Assembly: GCA_964453265.1 (NCBI GenBank) | Contig: CAYVNU010000015.1 | Location: 1 to 27,342 of the forward strand | Reading direction: 5' to 3' | Source: CAYVNU01 sp964453265 | GTDB lineage: Bacteria > Patescibacteriota > Doudnabacteria > UBA920 | Length of the DNA stretch: 27,342 bases | In this document: piece after piece, positions 21,568 through 27,342 of the stretch | Layout: every line of letters begins with the position of its first letter | How positions within the stretch are numbered: position 1 is the first letter of the stretch | Position numbers and translations under genes: made by a program | Notes under the pieces: generated by a model | What the model was told of the DNA's origin: nothing | The model's input: the letters and a program-made list of their open reading frames with translations, nothing else | Databases searched by the model: none

Positions 21568-22482
21568 ATGAAAAAACAGTTAATTAATTTCATATTGTTT
21601 GCGTTTTTCTTGGCCTTGCCCGGTCAGATTTTTGCATTGGAATTGCCAAAAAATGTTAATGAACTTGCGGAAAACGCTCAGCTTTCCGCAAAAGCTTTTT
21701 TAGTTCTAGACGCAAAAACCGGCGAAGTAGTAATGGGTAAAAATCAGGACATGCAGTGGGTGCCGGCATCTTTAACAAAACTTTTAACTGCGCTTGTGGT
21801 TTTAGACACTAAGCCTAAGTTAACCAAAGCAATTACAATAACTCAGGAAGATCAAAATACAGGAGCGTGTAGTTTTGGCGGGGCTTGCATAAAAGCAAAG
21901 CCCGGGGTTAAATTTAGCGTTGACAGCCTGTTTAAAGCAGCTCTTCTTCCTTCGGCTAACAATGCGGCTAATGCTTTGTCTAGAAGCACAGGCTTAACTC
22001 CTGAAAAATTTGCCAAAAAAATGAATGAAAAAGCAAAAAGTTTAGGTGCTGTAAATAGCAATTTTGTGGAACCAACCGGTATGAGTCCGGAAAATAAAAC
22101 TACAGCGTCGGATTATTCTAAAATACTCCGCGCGGCATTTGCCAATAGTTATTTGCGGGGGATTGCGGGAAAAACTTCTGTAAAAATTTATTCAGCCAAT
22201 AATTCTAAATACAATCAAACTCTAAAAAATACTAACAAACTTTTAGGCGACAGTGAAGCCAATGCTATAGCTGCTAAAACCGGTTACTTAGACGAATCTT
22301 TGTATAATTTTGCCAGCATAATTAAAACCGAGGGCGGACAGGAACTGGTTGTGGTTATTTTGGGCGAGGAGCATTTGTATTCGGCTTTTAGTGACACAAA
22401 GCAGTTGGTTTTGCTGGTAAAAGCAGCTAAAGATTTAGCTTTGTTAGGCAGCGGTTTTGTGGCCGGCGCAATTACTAATTAA
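21568..22482 (+). CDS. D-alanyl-D-alanine carboxypeptidase (PBP5-like)
   Basis: A serine peptidase that trims peptidoglycan stem peptides outside the membrane. The start at 21568 is preferred over 21508 because it opens directly with a signal peptide (KKQLINFILFAFFLALPGQ, cleavage near IFA). From it, the three active-site motifs are SLTK (68-71), SAN (129-131) and KTG (237-239). The PBP5 C-terminal amphipathic domain is absent; the protein ends at residue 304 with a hydrophobic stretch (LALLGSGFVAGAI) that could act as an anchor. The 60 bp before the start carry the ACGAAGTAAGAAGTA-type repeat seen elsewhere. Confidence 0.9.
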   Translation: MKKQLINFILFAFFLALPGQIFALELPKNVNELAENAQLSAKAFLVLDAKTGEVVMGKNQDMQWVPASLTKLLTALVVLDTKPKLTKAITITQEDQNTGACSFGGACIKAKPGVKFSVDSLFKAALLPSANNAANALSRSTGLTPEKFAKKMNEKAKSLGAVNSNFVEPTGMSPENKTTASDYSKILRAAFANSYLRGIAGKTSVKIYSANNSKYNQTLKNTNKLLGDSEANAIAAKTGYLDESLYNFASIIKTEGGQELVVVILGEEHLYSAFSDTKQLVLLVKAAKDLALLGSGFVAGAITN

Positions 22483-22508
22483 ATTTTAAAAATAATTAAT
22501 TTTTTACA

Positions 22509-23180
22509 ATGAAAAAAGTTATAACAATAGCGGTGATTTTAATTTTAACTTTGGGTTTTGGATATTTTTTGTTTAAAATTTCTCCTAAAGATCAAGAGCA
22601 AAAAGCCGTTGTTAGCGAAGATTTTAACTTAAATGGTTTAAAGCCAATTACTGAGCCTTTGCCGCTTGCGGAAAACGACCATATTTTAGGCAACAAAGAC
22701 GCAAAGAATACCATTGTGGCCTATGAAGATATTCAGTGTCCGGCTTGCGCGAATTTTTCTCCTATTTTGCACAGCTTGCCTACGGAATTAAAGGATACAA
22801 AAGTTGTTTTTAGGCATTTTCCGCTTCTAACTCTTCACAAAAACGCAGCCTATGCCGCGTTTGCTTCGGAAGCTGCCAATGCTCAAGGCAAGTTTTGGGA
22901 GTTTACAACTTTAATGTATGAAAATCAGGTAAAGTGGTCGGAAGAAGCAGATCCAACAGAGCAAATAGTTTTACTTGCCAAGGAAGCCGGCGTTTCTAAT
23001 TTAGAACAATTTAAATCGGACTTAACAGCTAAAAAGTATAAAGCCAGAGTGGAAGAAAATTTGCGCGAAGGCATGGCTTTAAATGTTAACGCGACTCCGA
23101 CTTTGTATTTTAACAATGTTAAACTAACTTTAGGCGGCTTGGATGCTTTAAAAAAACAGGTAGAAAAGTTGTATAAATAA
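22509..23180 (+). CDS. DsbA-like thiol:disulfide oxidoreductase, membrane-anchored
   Basis: A 223-aa protein with an N-terminal anchor (about residues 4-24) and a DsbA/thioredoxin-4 domain outside the cell. The redox motif is C77-P-A-C80, in the context VAYEDIQCPACANFSP, and the cis-proline loop is NATPTLYFNN (around 196-205). HFPLLTLHKNAAYAAFASEA follows the family. It would oxidise or isomerise disulfides in exported proteins such as the two-cysteine anchored protein at 18147 (inference). It is 26 bp downstream of the carboxypeptidase gene. Confidence 0.92.
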   Translation: MKKVITIAVILILTLGFGYFLFKISPKDQEQKAVVSEDFNLNGLKPITEPLPLAENDHILGNKDAKNTIVAYEDIQCPACANFSPILHSLPTELKDTKVVFRHFPLLTLHKNAAYAAFASEAANAQGKFWEFTTLMYENQVKWSEEADPTEQIVLLAKEAGVSNLEQFKSDLTAKKYKARVEENLREGMALNVNATPTLYFNNVKLTLGGLDALKKQVEKLYK

Positions 23181-23211
23181 AATTTTTCGCTTTTAAACGA
23201 AAATTTTAAAT
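23180..23211 (+). terminator. Probable terminator after the DsbA-like gene
   Basis: AAAATTTTTCG and CGAAAATTTT form an AT-rich stem around CTTTTAAA, directly after the stop codon. It closes the envelope gene run. Confidence 0.5.
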
Positions 23212-23225
23212 TCTCAATATCAATA

Positions 23226-23276
23226 TTATGTCTCGACAAGCTGGGCAACTACGGGACAAGTAAGGTCAAGCGCTAA
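23226..23276 (+). repeat. Decayed copy of the 4331 small-ORF sequence
   Basis: ATGTCTCGACAAG followed by CAACTACGGGACAAGTAAGG matches ATGTCTCCACAAG and CAACTACGGGGCACGTAAAG at 4331-4405, with ~40 bp missing between them. One frame reads LDKLGNYGTSKVKR then stop, compare VDNYGARKVEQYF. It is either a gene remnant or a structured repeat. Confidence 0.5.
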
Positions 23277-23337
23277 ATTTTATCGTTTCGTTATTGTAGG
23301 GTGTGTAAATGTTTGACTCTATTATTTAAACTGACAA

Positions 23338-23399
23338 ATAAAAAAAACCGCCTCAGGCGGGAAAAAACGGGCGGGCGCGGACTTCCAGATGTCCGCGCC
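23338..23399 (-). terminator. Double terminator of the 28-aa peptide unit
   Basis: Read on the minus strand, GGGCGCGGAC/GTCCGCGCCC (10 bp, 23372-23399) is followed by a T-run, then a second hairpin CCGCC/GGCGG (23347-23359) with a longer T-run. Confidence 0.88.
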
Positions 23400-23407
23400 C
23401 TTTGCGG

Positions 23408-23494
23408 TTATCTCAGCATTGCTGTAATAACCATAAATACAAGAGATCCGGCGACCAGAGCCATTGCGGATCTGGCGTCGAAAAATCTGGTCAT
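23408..23494 (-). CDS. 28-aa membrane peptide
   Basis: A minus-strand ORF of 28 codons plus stop encodes MTRFFDARSAM followed by one hydrophobic segment (ALVAGSLVFMVITAML) and a final Arg. Support comes from the flanks: AAAGGAGGGG (plus strand 23501-23510) is an excellent Shine-Dalgarno site at ideal spacing, a TTGACT-17-TATATT promoter lies before it, and a double terminator follows the stop. The block is much richer in GC than its surroundings and uses different codons, so it may be acquired. A single short membrane helix in an isolated unit is the format of type I toxins and of small membrane regulators, but neither can be claimed from sequence. Confidence 0.6.
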   Translation of the reverse strand: MTRFFDARSAMALVAGSLVFMVITAMLR

Positions 23495-23518
23495 GACGCG
23501 CCCCTCCTTTCAAGGCAT

Positions 23519-23547
23519 AATATACTTTACCTAAATTGTTTAGTCAA
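23519..23547 (-). promoter_or_regulatory. Promoter of the 28-aa peptide unit
   Basis: On the minus strand, TTGACT (23542-23547), a 17-bp spacer and TATATT (23519-23524), 24 nt before the start codon. Confidence 0.75.
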
Positions 23548-23566
23548 TATTAGGCTCTTGTGATCA

Positions 23567-23673
23567 TAAACCATTCCGATCCGCGAGTGGGCGGAGAGAA
23601 ATGGCTTTACTTATAGATTATCTTGGAATTTAAGGGATACTTCACCGCCAGCTGGCGGATTCTGTATGGTTAT
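23567..23673. repeat. Dispersed palindromic repeat, copy C (both arms)
   Basis: An inverted arm (AACCATTCCGATCCGC, 23569-23584, then GGGCGGAGAG) faces a direct arm (TAAGGGATACTTCACCGCCA, then GCTGGCGGAT...ATGGTT, ending 23672). The ~105-bp unit has terminal inverted repeats, as a miniature inverted-repeat element would. Confidence 0.75.
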
Positions 23674-23710
23674 CTTAGCTTATCAATTTGATGTTAAGCT
23701 GATTTTATAA

Positions 23711-23740
23711 TTGCCTAGCCTAGGTTAGTTAGGTTATAAT
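23711..23740 (+). promoter_or_regulatory. mnmA promoter
   Basis: TTGCCT (23711-23716), 18 bp, then a perfect TATAAT (23735-23740) ending 7 nt before the ATG at 23748. This supports the far-upstream start of mnmA and a leaderless mRNA. Confidence 0.6.
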
Positions 23741-23747
23741 TTGGGTA

Positions 23748-25130
23748 ATGAAGAAATTTATAAGAAAAAATAGACAACCTCTCCCTGGCCCTCTCCTCAT
23801 CCACGGACGGCAAGGCTTTGGCGGACAAGAAAGGAGAGGGTATAAGAGAGTGCCTGTTGCGCTATCTGCCCCTCGGCCTTCACGACTGCCGCTTAAGGTG
23901 GTGAGCAGGGTAAAACCACAAGCTCGGGACGCTCATGCAATACAAAACAAGCAAAAAGTTTTAATAGCTCTTAGCGGTGGTATAGACAGCGCGGTTTCGG
24001 CGTATTTGCTTATTAAGCAGGGCTATACGGTAGAGGCTGCTTTTATGAAGAATTGGACGAGCCAGGAAGGGCTACTTAAGAACGAATGTCCTTGGCTGGA
24101 AGACAGAAGAGAGGCTTTAAGAGTAGCTGCGTTTTTAAATATACCGCTGCATACTTTAGATTTTGAAAAACAGTATCAAAATACTGTTATGAAGTATTTT
24201 TTTAATGAATATAAAGCTGGGCGTACGCCAAATCCGGATGTAATGTGTAATAAAGAAATTAAATTTAAGCTGCTTTATAACTGGGCAATGAAAAATGGTT
24301 TTGATTACTTGGCAACAGGGCATTATGCCAGAATAGGAAAAGTAGTAGGTAGTAAAGTAGTAAGTAGCCAGAAGTTTGGCTACCCACTACCCACTACCTA
24401 CTATCAGCTAGTTCGAAGCGCTGATGAATTTAAAGACCAGACCTATTTTATTTACAACATAAAGTCTGAGCAGTTGCCGCACGTAATGTTTCCAATTGGC
24501 GGTTATAAAAAAGACCAGGTTAGAAAAATGGCTAGAAAAATTGGTCTGCCGAATGCTGAGCGTAAAGAAAGCATGGGCCTGTGTTTTGTCGGGAAAATTA
24601 GGCTAAAAGATTTTTTAGAACAGAAGTTAAAACCAAAAAAAGGCAAAATAGTTTTAACCCCCTCTAACTCCCCCTTAGAAAAGGGGGAGAATAGGCAAAT
24701 TCCCCTCCTTTCAAAGGAGGGGCTAGGGGAGGTTATTATTGGTAAGCACGAAGGTCTGCATAACTACACTATTGGTCAGCGCCAAGGCATTAAAGTCGGC
24801 GGTAGCGGGCCTTATTATGTAGTAAGTAAGGACTTAAAGACCAATACTTTGTATGTGACAAATAATCCAGAAGATGAGCGTTTGTTTGTCAAAGAGCTAC
24901 AACTACATTCTGTAAACTGGATCTCCGCTGGCTACCCACTACCCACTACTCACTACCCACTAGTCGGCCGCTATCGTCATCAAGGCGAATTGGTTCCACT
25001 TACAATATCGGCTATAGATAAAAACCATTATCACGTTGTTTTTAAAAACCCACAAAAAGCTGTTGCGAGCGGGCAAAGTTTGGTATTATATAAAGGTAAG
25101 GAGTGTGTCGGGGGAGGAGTAGTAGCATAA
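23748..25130 (+). CDS. mnmA: tRNA-specific 2-thiouridylase with four palindrome-encoded insertions
   Basis: MnmA adds sulfur to U34 of tRNA-Lys, -Glu and -Gln. The PP-loop SGGIDSA (76-82), MKNW (100-103), the catalytic pair C167 (NPDVMCNKEIKF) and C279 (GLCFVGKI), ATGHYAR and NYTIGQRQG are all present. At 460 residues it is ~90 longer than usual. The excess lies in four stretches unlike the family: an N-terminal extension (about 10-66), 198-222 (VVGSKVVSSQKFGYPLPTTY), 304-329 (TPSNSPLEKGENRQIPLLSK), and 395-406 (AGYPLPTTHYPL). Each is encoded by palindromic or simple-repeat DNA and keeps the frame. The TATAAT 7 nt before 23748 supports this start; translation from a later codon near 67 cannot be excluded. 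Most inserts would fall between conserved blocks, so the enzyme may still be active. Confidence 0.93.
   Translation: MKKFIRKNRQPLPGPLLIHGRQGFGGQERRGYKRVPVALSAPRPSRLPLKVVSRVKPQARDAHAIQNKQKVLIALSGGIDSAVSAYLLIKQGYTVEAAFMKNWTSQEGLLKNECPWLEDRREALRVAAFLNIPLHTLDFEKQYQNTVMKYFFNEYKAGRTPNPDVMCNKEIKFKLLYNWAMKNGFDYLATGHYARIGKVVGSKVVSSQKFGYPLPTTYYQLVRSADEFKDQTYFIYNIKSEQLPHVMFPIGGYKKDQVRKMARKIGLPNAERKESMGLCFVGKIRLKDFLEQKLKPKKGKIVLTPSNSPLEKGENRQIPLLSKEGLGEVIIGKHEGLHNYTIGQRQGIKVGGSGPYYVVSKDLKTNTLYVTNNPEDERLFVKELQLHSVNWISAGYPLPTTHYPLVGRYRHQGELVPLTISAIDKNHYHVVFKNPQKAVASGQSLVLYKGKECVGGGVVA
23777..23848. repeat. Palindromic insert 1 in mnmA
   Basis: CCCTCTCCT (23789-23797) pairs with AGGAGAGGG (23832-23840), enclosing CGGCAAGGCTTTGGCGGA. 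It encodes part of the N-terminal extension. Confidence 0.75.
24341..24403. repeat. Palindromic insert 2 in mnmA
   Basis: GTAGTAGGTAGT...AAGTAGCCA faces TGGCTACCCACTACCCACTA followed by CCTACTAT, an imperfect inverted repeat of about 63 bp made of GTAGT units. Confidence 0.75.
24657..24736. repeat. Palindromic insert 3 in mnmA
   Basis: Two adjacent hairpins, CTCCCCCTT/AAGGGGGAG and CCCCTCC/GGAGGGG, lie within an imperfect outer inverted repeat (AACCCCCTC and GGGGAGGTT). The CCCCTCC...GGAGGGG type is a widespread bacterial repeat style. Confidence 0.8.
24931..24964. repeat. Repeat insert 4 in mnmA
   Basis: Tandem CTACCCACTACCCACTACTC units, matching one arm of insert 2. It encodes 11-12 extra residues in frame. 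Confidence 0.7.
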
Positions 25131-25218
25131 TTGAGCAAGAATAAATAAGATTGACCAGAATTGAGCAAAATTTAAAATCAAAATTAGGATTATTTATAAT
25201 AAAATATTTTAAAAATAT

Positions 25219-25485
25219 ATGTTCAATATAAAAAGACTTATGGGTATAGGTTCGCCGGATTCTGTCCAGCCTGTTTCCTCGGTGCGAAAAACTGGGGCAT
25301 TTCATGAAAAGCAAAACCGGGAATCATCAACGGATTCCGTAGATCTTTCTGGTATAACTAAACTTACTTTGGAATTAAAAAAAGCTGAGGAATCATTGAG
25401 CCAGCTTCCAACAAGCGAGACACTAAAGCTTAAAGTTTTAATGCTAAAAGCTAGATTAGAAGAGTTAAAAAATAATCAGTTATAG
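25219..25485 (+). CDS. FlgM-like small protein (possible anti-sigma factor)
   Basis: An 88-aa protein, disordered in the first half (Ser, Pro, Gly rich) and helical in the second. The pattern VQPVSSVRKTG, then TDSVDLS, then helices ending in LKLKVLMLKARLEELK, resembles FlgM-type anti-sigma factors, which begin with a disordered stretch, a DxVxLS motif and two helices. No flagellar genes are in the window and CPR cells generally lack flagella, so if related it would act on another sigma factor. Similarity is short and was judged by eye. A TATAAT (25195-25200) lies 18 nt before the ATG. Confidence 0.55.
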   Translation: MFNIKRLMGIGSPDSVQPVSSVRKTGAFHEKQNRESSTDSVDLSGITKLTLELKKAEESLSQLPTSETLKLKVLMLKARLEELKNNQL

Positions 25486-25540
25486 ACAAAAGGCCTTTTT
25501 TTTGATAAAATTTTGCTATTAAAGTAATAAGATAAATACA

Positions 25541-26050
25541 ATGAATATACACAATTTGCCGTTTGGAGAAATTGAAAAATTTAATGTGGTGGTAGAAATT
25601 CCTAAAGGCAGCCAAGATAAATATGAATACGATGAAAAGCTAGATGTAATTAAGTTAGACAGGGTTTTGTACGGCAGTCAGAGGTTTCCGTTTAATTACG
25701 GTTTTGTACCAAAAACCAGAGCCGCGGACGGCGACCATGCCGACGTTTTGCTTATTTCCACTAACCCACTTTTTCCCGGCGTGGTGGTAGAAGCCAGAGC
25801 AATTGGCTTAATGGAAATGGTAGATGGTGGCGACCAGGACAATAAAATTTTTGCTGTGCCAATAGCTGACCCAAGATTTAACGATGTCCTAGCGCTGGAA
25901 GATTTGCCTTCGCATGTTTTAAAAGAAATTCAGAATTTTTTTGAAACTTATAAAGTTTTGCAAAATAAAAACGTGGAAGTAAACGGATTTAAAGACAAGG
26001 CCGCGGCTATTATGGAACTGGAAAAAACCCGCAAAGATTTTGTAGAATAA
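25541..26050 (+). CDS. ppa: Inorganic pyrophosphatase (family I)
   Basis: Soluble, Mg-dependent hydrolysis of pyrophosphate, driving biosynthetic reactions forward. At 169 residues it is the standard length. FNVVVEIPKGSQDKYEYD (14-31), RFPFNYGFVPKT (48-59), the signature DGDHADVLL (63-71, usually DGDPLDVLV), VVEARAIGLMEMVDGGDQDN and KIFAVPIADPRF are all typical; the metal-binding Asp residues are kept. It is a single-gene unit closed by a strong terminator. The short paralogue at 3440 lacks its flanking domains. Confidence 0.96.
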   Translation: MNIHNLPFGEIEKFNVVVEIPKGSQDKYEYDEKLDVIKLDRVLYGSQRFPFNYGFVPKTRAADGDHADVLLISTNPLFPGVVVEARAIGLMEMVDGGDQDNKIFAVPIADPRFNDVLALEDLPSHVLKEIQNFFETYKVLQNKNVEVNGFKDKAAAIMELEKTRKDFVE

Positions 26051-26056
26051 CTATTT

Positions 26057-26089
26057 AAAAACCCCGGACTTTTTGGTCCGGGGTTTTTT
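26057..26089 (+). terminator. Terminator after ppa
   Basis: A 12-bp stem (AAAACCCCGGAC and GTCCGGGGTTTT) with a TTTTTTG-like loop and T-run. Confidence 0.9.
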
Positions 26090-26160
26090 TGTGGCTTTTT
26101 AACCACTTTAATCGGCTGAAGAGTCAGGCCGCATTGAATATATTACCAATGGTTATATTA

Positions 26161-26331
26161 TACCATCCCGAGCGAAGCGAGGGATCCCTTAATGCTGTAA
26201 CATCAAAGGGACTCCTCACTTCATTCGGAGTGGTTAATCTCGTGTAATTTTAGGCCTTAAAAACTGCTACCCTTAAAGGAATCGATTATCCAACAACTGG
26301 CGGATCTGGATGTTTGCTAATTCTTATTTAT
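26161..26331. repeat. Repeat-rich gap with palindromic copy D
   Basis: CCCGAGCGAAGCGAGGGATC (26166-26185) followed by CCTTA is a widespread repeat type. Copy D of the dispersed palindrome (26271-26325) has AGGAATCG...CAACTGGCGGATCTGGATG and lost its left inner arm. No gene is seen in 26090-26360. Confidence 0.65.
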
Positions 26332-26362
26332 AAACTGATTTCACACGTAAGAGTAGCTAATT

Positions 26363-26397
26363 AAAAAAACAAAAAAGCCTGTATTAACAGGCTTTTG
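26363..26397 (-). terminator. Terminator of the PsbP-like gene
   Basis: AAAAGCCTGT/ACAGGCTTTT with an ATTA loop; on the minus strand it is followed by a long T-run. It lies 40 bp past the stop of the gene at 26437. Confidence 0.85.
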
Positions 26398-26436
26398 TAT
26401 TTTAACATCAACAAATTTATTTAACAGTCTCTGGAT

Positions 26437-27015
26437 TTAAGGAAGGAATTGTACGGTGTGAACCAAGGCTTTAAATTTCGGTTTTAGGCTTAATGATTGA
26501 CCAACATCAAAGGTGTAGGAAAAGGAGTCGGTTTTAACCGCGTAAAGCAAGTCGCGCGTATTTATAAAAGCGTTATTGTTTATGGTTTCCACGGAAGCAG
26601 GTAATCCGTCTATGCCGTAAAAGTTTTTTGGACTTATGTAAATTTTTATATTAAAGAATTTAGGGCCCGGGTCGATTTCAATAACTTTAAAGCCGGTAAC
26701 CGCTTTGCCGTTTTTAATTTGCCAGTCTTCCGGATATTTAAATTGTAGTTTGAATTCGGAATTGCTATATGTTTTCCAAGTCGAAGTGTCTACCAAAGGC
26801 ACTGGTTCTTCTGCCTGAGCTGTTTCTATTAAATTAGAATTGGTTTGATGTTTGGCCGGCGGGGAGTAGGAAATAATATTGCCCGCGTGCTGATAAAATG
26901 AGCTGGTCTGGGTTTTTTGAAAGTCTACGTAAAAATTGGTGGCTAAAAAAGTTCCCACCAGCGCAATGAAAAATAGAATAATAAAGCTTTTACTTTGGAT
27001 TGAAATTTTTTCCAT
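26437..27015 (-). CDS. Membrane-anchored PsbP-like protein
   Basis: A 192-aa protein with an N-terminal membrane anchor (about residues 10-30, SFIILFFIALVGTFLATNF), a linker of ~50 residues, and a C-terminal domain starting WKTYSNSEFKLQFKYPEDWQ. The phrase F.l.YP..W is the start of PsbP-like domains, widespread in exported bacterial proteins of unknown role. No lipobox Cys is seen. The gene is monocistronic. Confidence 0.75.
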   Translation of the reverse strand: MEKISIQSKSFIILFFIALVGTFLATNFYVDFQKTQTSSFYQHAGNIISYSPPAKHQTNSNLIETAQAEEPVPLVDTSTWKTYSNSEFKLQFKYPEDWQIKNGKAVTGFKVIEIDPGPKFFNIKIYISPKNFYGIDGLPASVETINNNAFINTRDLLYAVKTDSFSYTFDVGQSLSLKPKFKALVHTVQFLP

Positions 27016-27089
27016 GTTTAGATTTTTGTTTCTTTTGACTAAAATTTTATAACTGCTCGTCTTTGCAAGTCAGGCTTAGCAATCTATAT

Positions 27090-27342
27090 TCATACCGGAT
27101 TGCCGCGCCCTCGGCTGCACTCGGGCTCGCAATGACAATACAATCAACGTAAATTTTTTATATAAACTCAGTATACCGATTTTTTATTATTTATGTCAAA
27201 TTTATTTTACAGGAGTCTTGAAAATAATCTATTCCCATACTGAGCCTAAGCGAAGTATCCCTTAAAGGATAGGTAAATTTAGAGTTAAGGGGTTCTTCTT
27301 AGCCCGCTGGCGAATCTGAATGGAGTTTTTGGACTCATGTTA
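27090..27342. repeat. Repeat-rich right end with palindromic copy E
   Basis: GGATTGCCGCGCCCTCGGCT...GGGCTCGCAATGACA (27094-27137) is a palindromic repeat of a widely distributed kind. ACTGAGCCTAAGCGAAGTAT (27239-27258) precedes copy E of the dispersed family (27284-27330, GGGGTTCTTCTTAGCCCGCT, then GGCGAATCTGAATGGAG). No gene is visible in 27016-27342. Confidence 0.65.

Noticed and set aside
23301..23534. Plus-strand 77-aa and minus-strand 63-aa ORFs
   Set aside because: The 28-aa minus-strand frame at 23408-23494 has a Shine-Dalgarno site, promoter and terminator; the two longer frames run through the terminator hairpins and lack start signals.

Overview
The window looks like a chromosomal segment of an uncultivated Candidate Phyla Radiation (Patescibacteria, Parcubacteria-like) bacterium. 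This rests on low GC, short tightly packed genes, GIY-YIG minigenes, small single-pass proteins with a C...ESxPRQC motif, an archaeal-type PEP carboxylase, and promoters whose -10 box lies only 7-8 nt before the ATG (leaderless mRNAs). TGA appears to be an ordinary stop codon (end of the HD hydrolase gene), which argues against the Gracilibacteria/SR1 code. The lineage call is inferred from gene content only.

Layout. 1-3006: two terminators, tRNA-Gln(UUG), and a 902-aa SF1 helicase with an unrecognised N-terminal half. 3147-4949: a small membrane protein, a short pyrophosphatase-like protein, a NUDIX hydrolase and hypotheticals. 4994-8628 (minus strand): a broken ECF sigma factor, an intact sigma factor, type II glutamine synthetase behind an operator-like promoter, and a PfkB-family kinase. 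8653-12298: a hypothetical helical protein, a zinc-ribbon protein behind a possible attenuator, archaeal-type PEP carboxylase and a DUF2231 membrane protein. 12414-13392: a rearranged tRNA-Gly/GIY-YIG locus with tRNA-Gly copies cut by palindromic inserts. 13393-18110: a same-strand run carrying nucleotide-pool enzymes (deoxyribosyltransferase-like, two NUDIX, HD phosphohydrolase), a sigma factor, hisS and a DUF218 protein. 18147-23180: envelope functions (DoxX, CAP domain, bactofilin-like repeats with membrane helices, D,D-carboxypeptidase, DsbA-like) plus YbaB/EbfC. 23338-27342: a self-contained transcription unit for a 28-aa membrane peptide, mnmA, a FlgM-like protein, inorganic pyrophosphatase, a PsbP-like lipobox-less anchored protein, and repeat-rich ends.

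The most striking signal is colonisation by small palindromic DNA elements. They occur between genes as a dispersed family with hairpin cores. They occur in frame inside two conserved genes (four places in mnmA, two in the PfkB kinase), resembling Rickettsia palindromic elements. They also sit inside the anticodon loop and D-loop of tRNA-Gly copies. The tRNA-Gly locus also carries a GIY-YIG nuclease gene whose last codons overlap the intact tRNA and are duplicated in front of the nuclease, which suggests an endonuclease-driven, tRNA-targeted duplication.

Other points of note: the 28-aa peptide unit with consensus promoter, Shine-Dalgarno site and double terminator in a locally GC-rich block; an attenuator-like leader with a 17-aa upstream ORF; and a perfect 14-bp palindrome between the -35 and -10 of the glutamine synthetase promoter.
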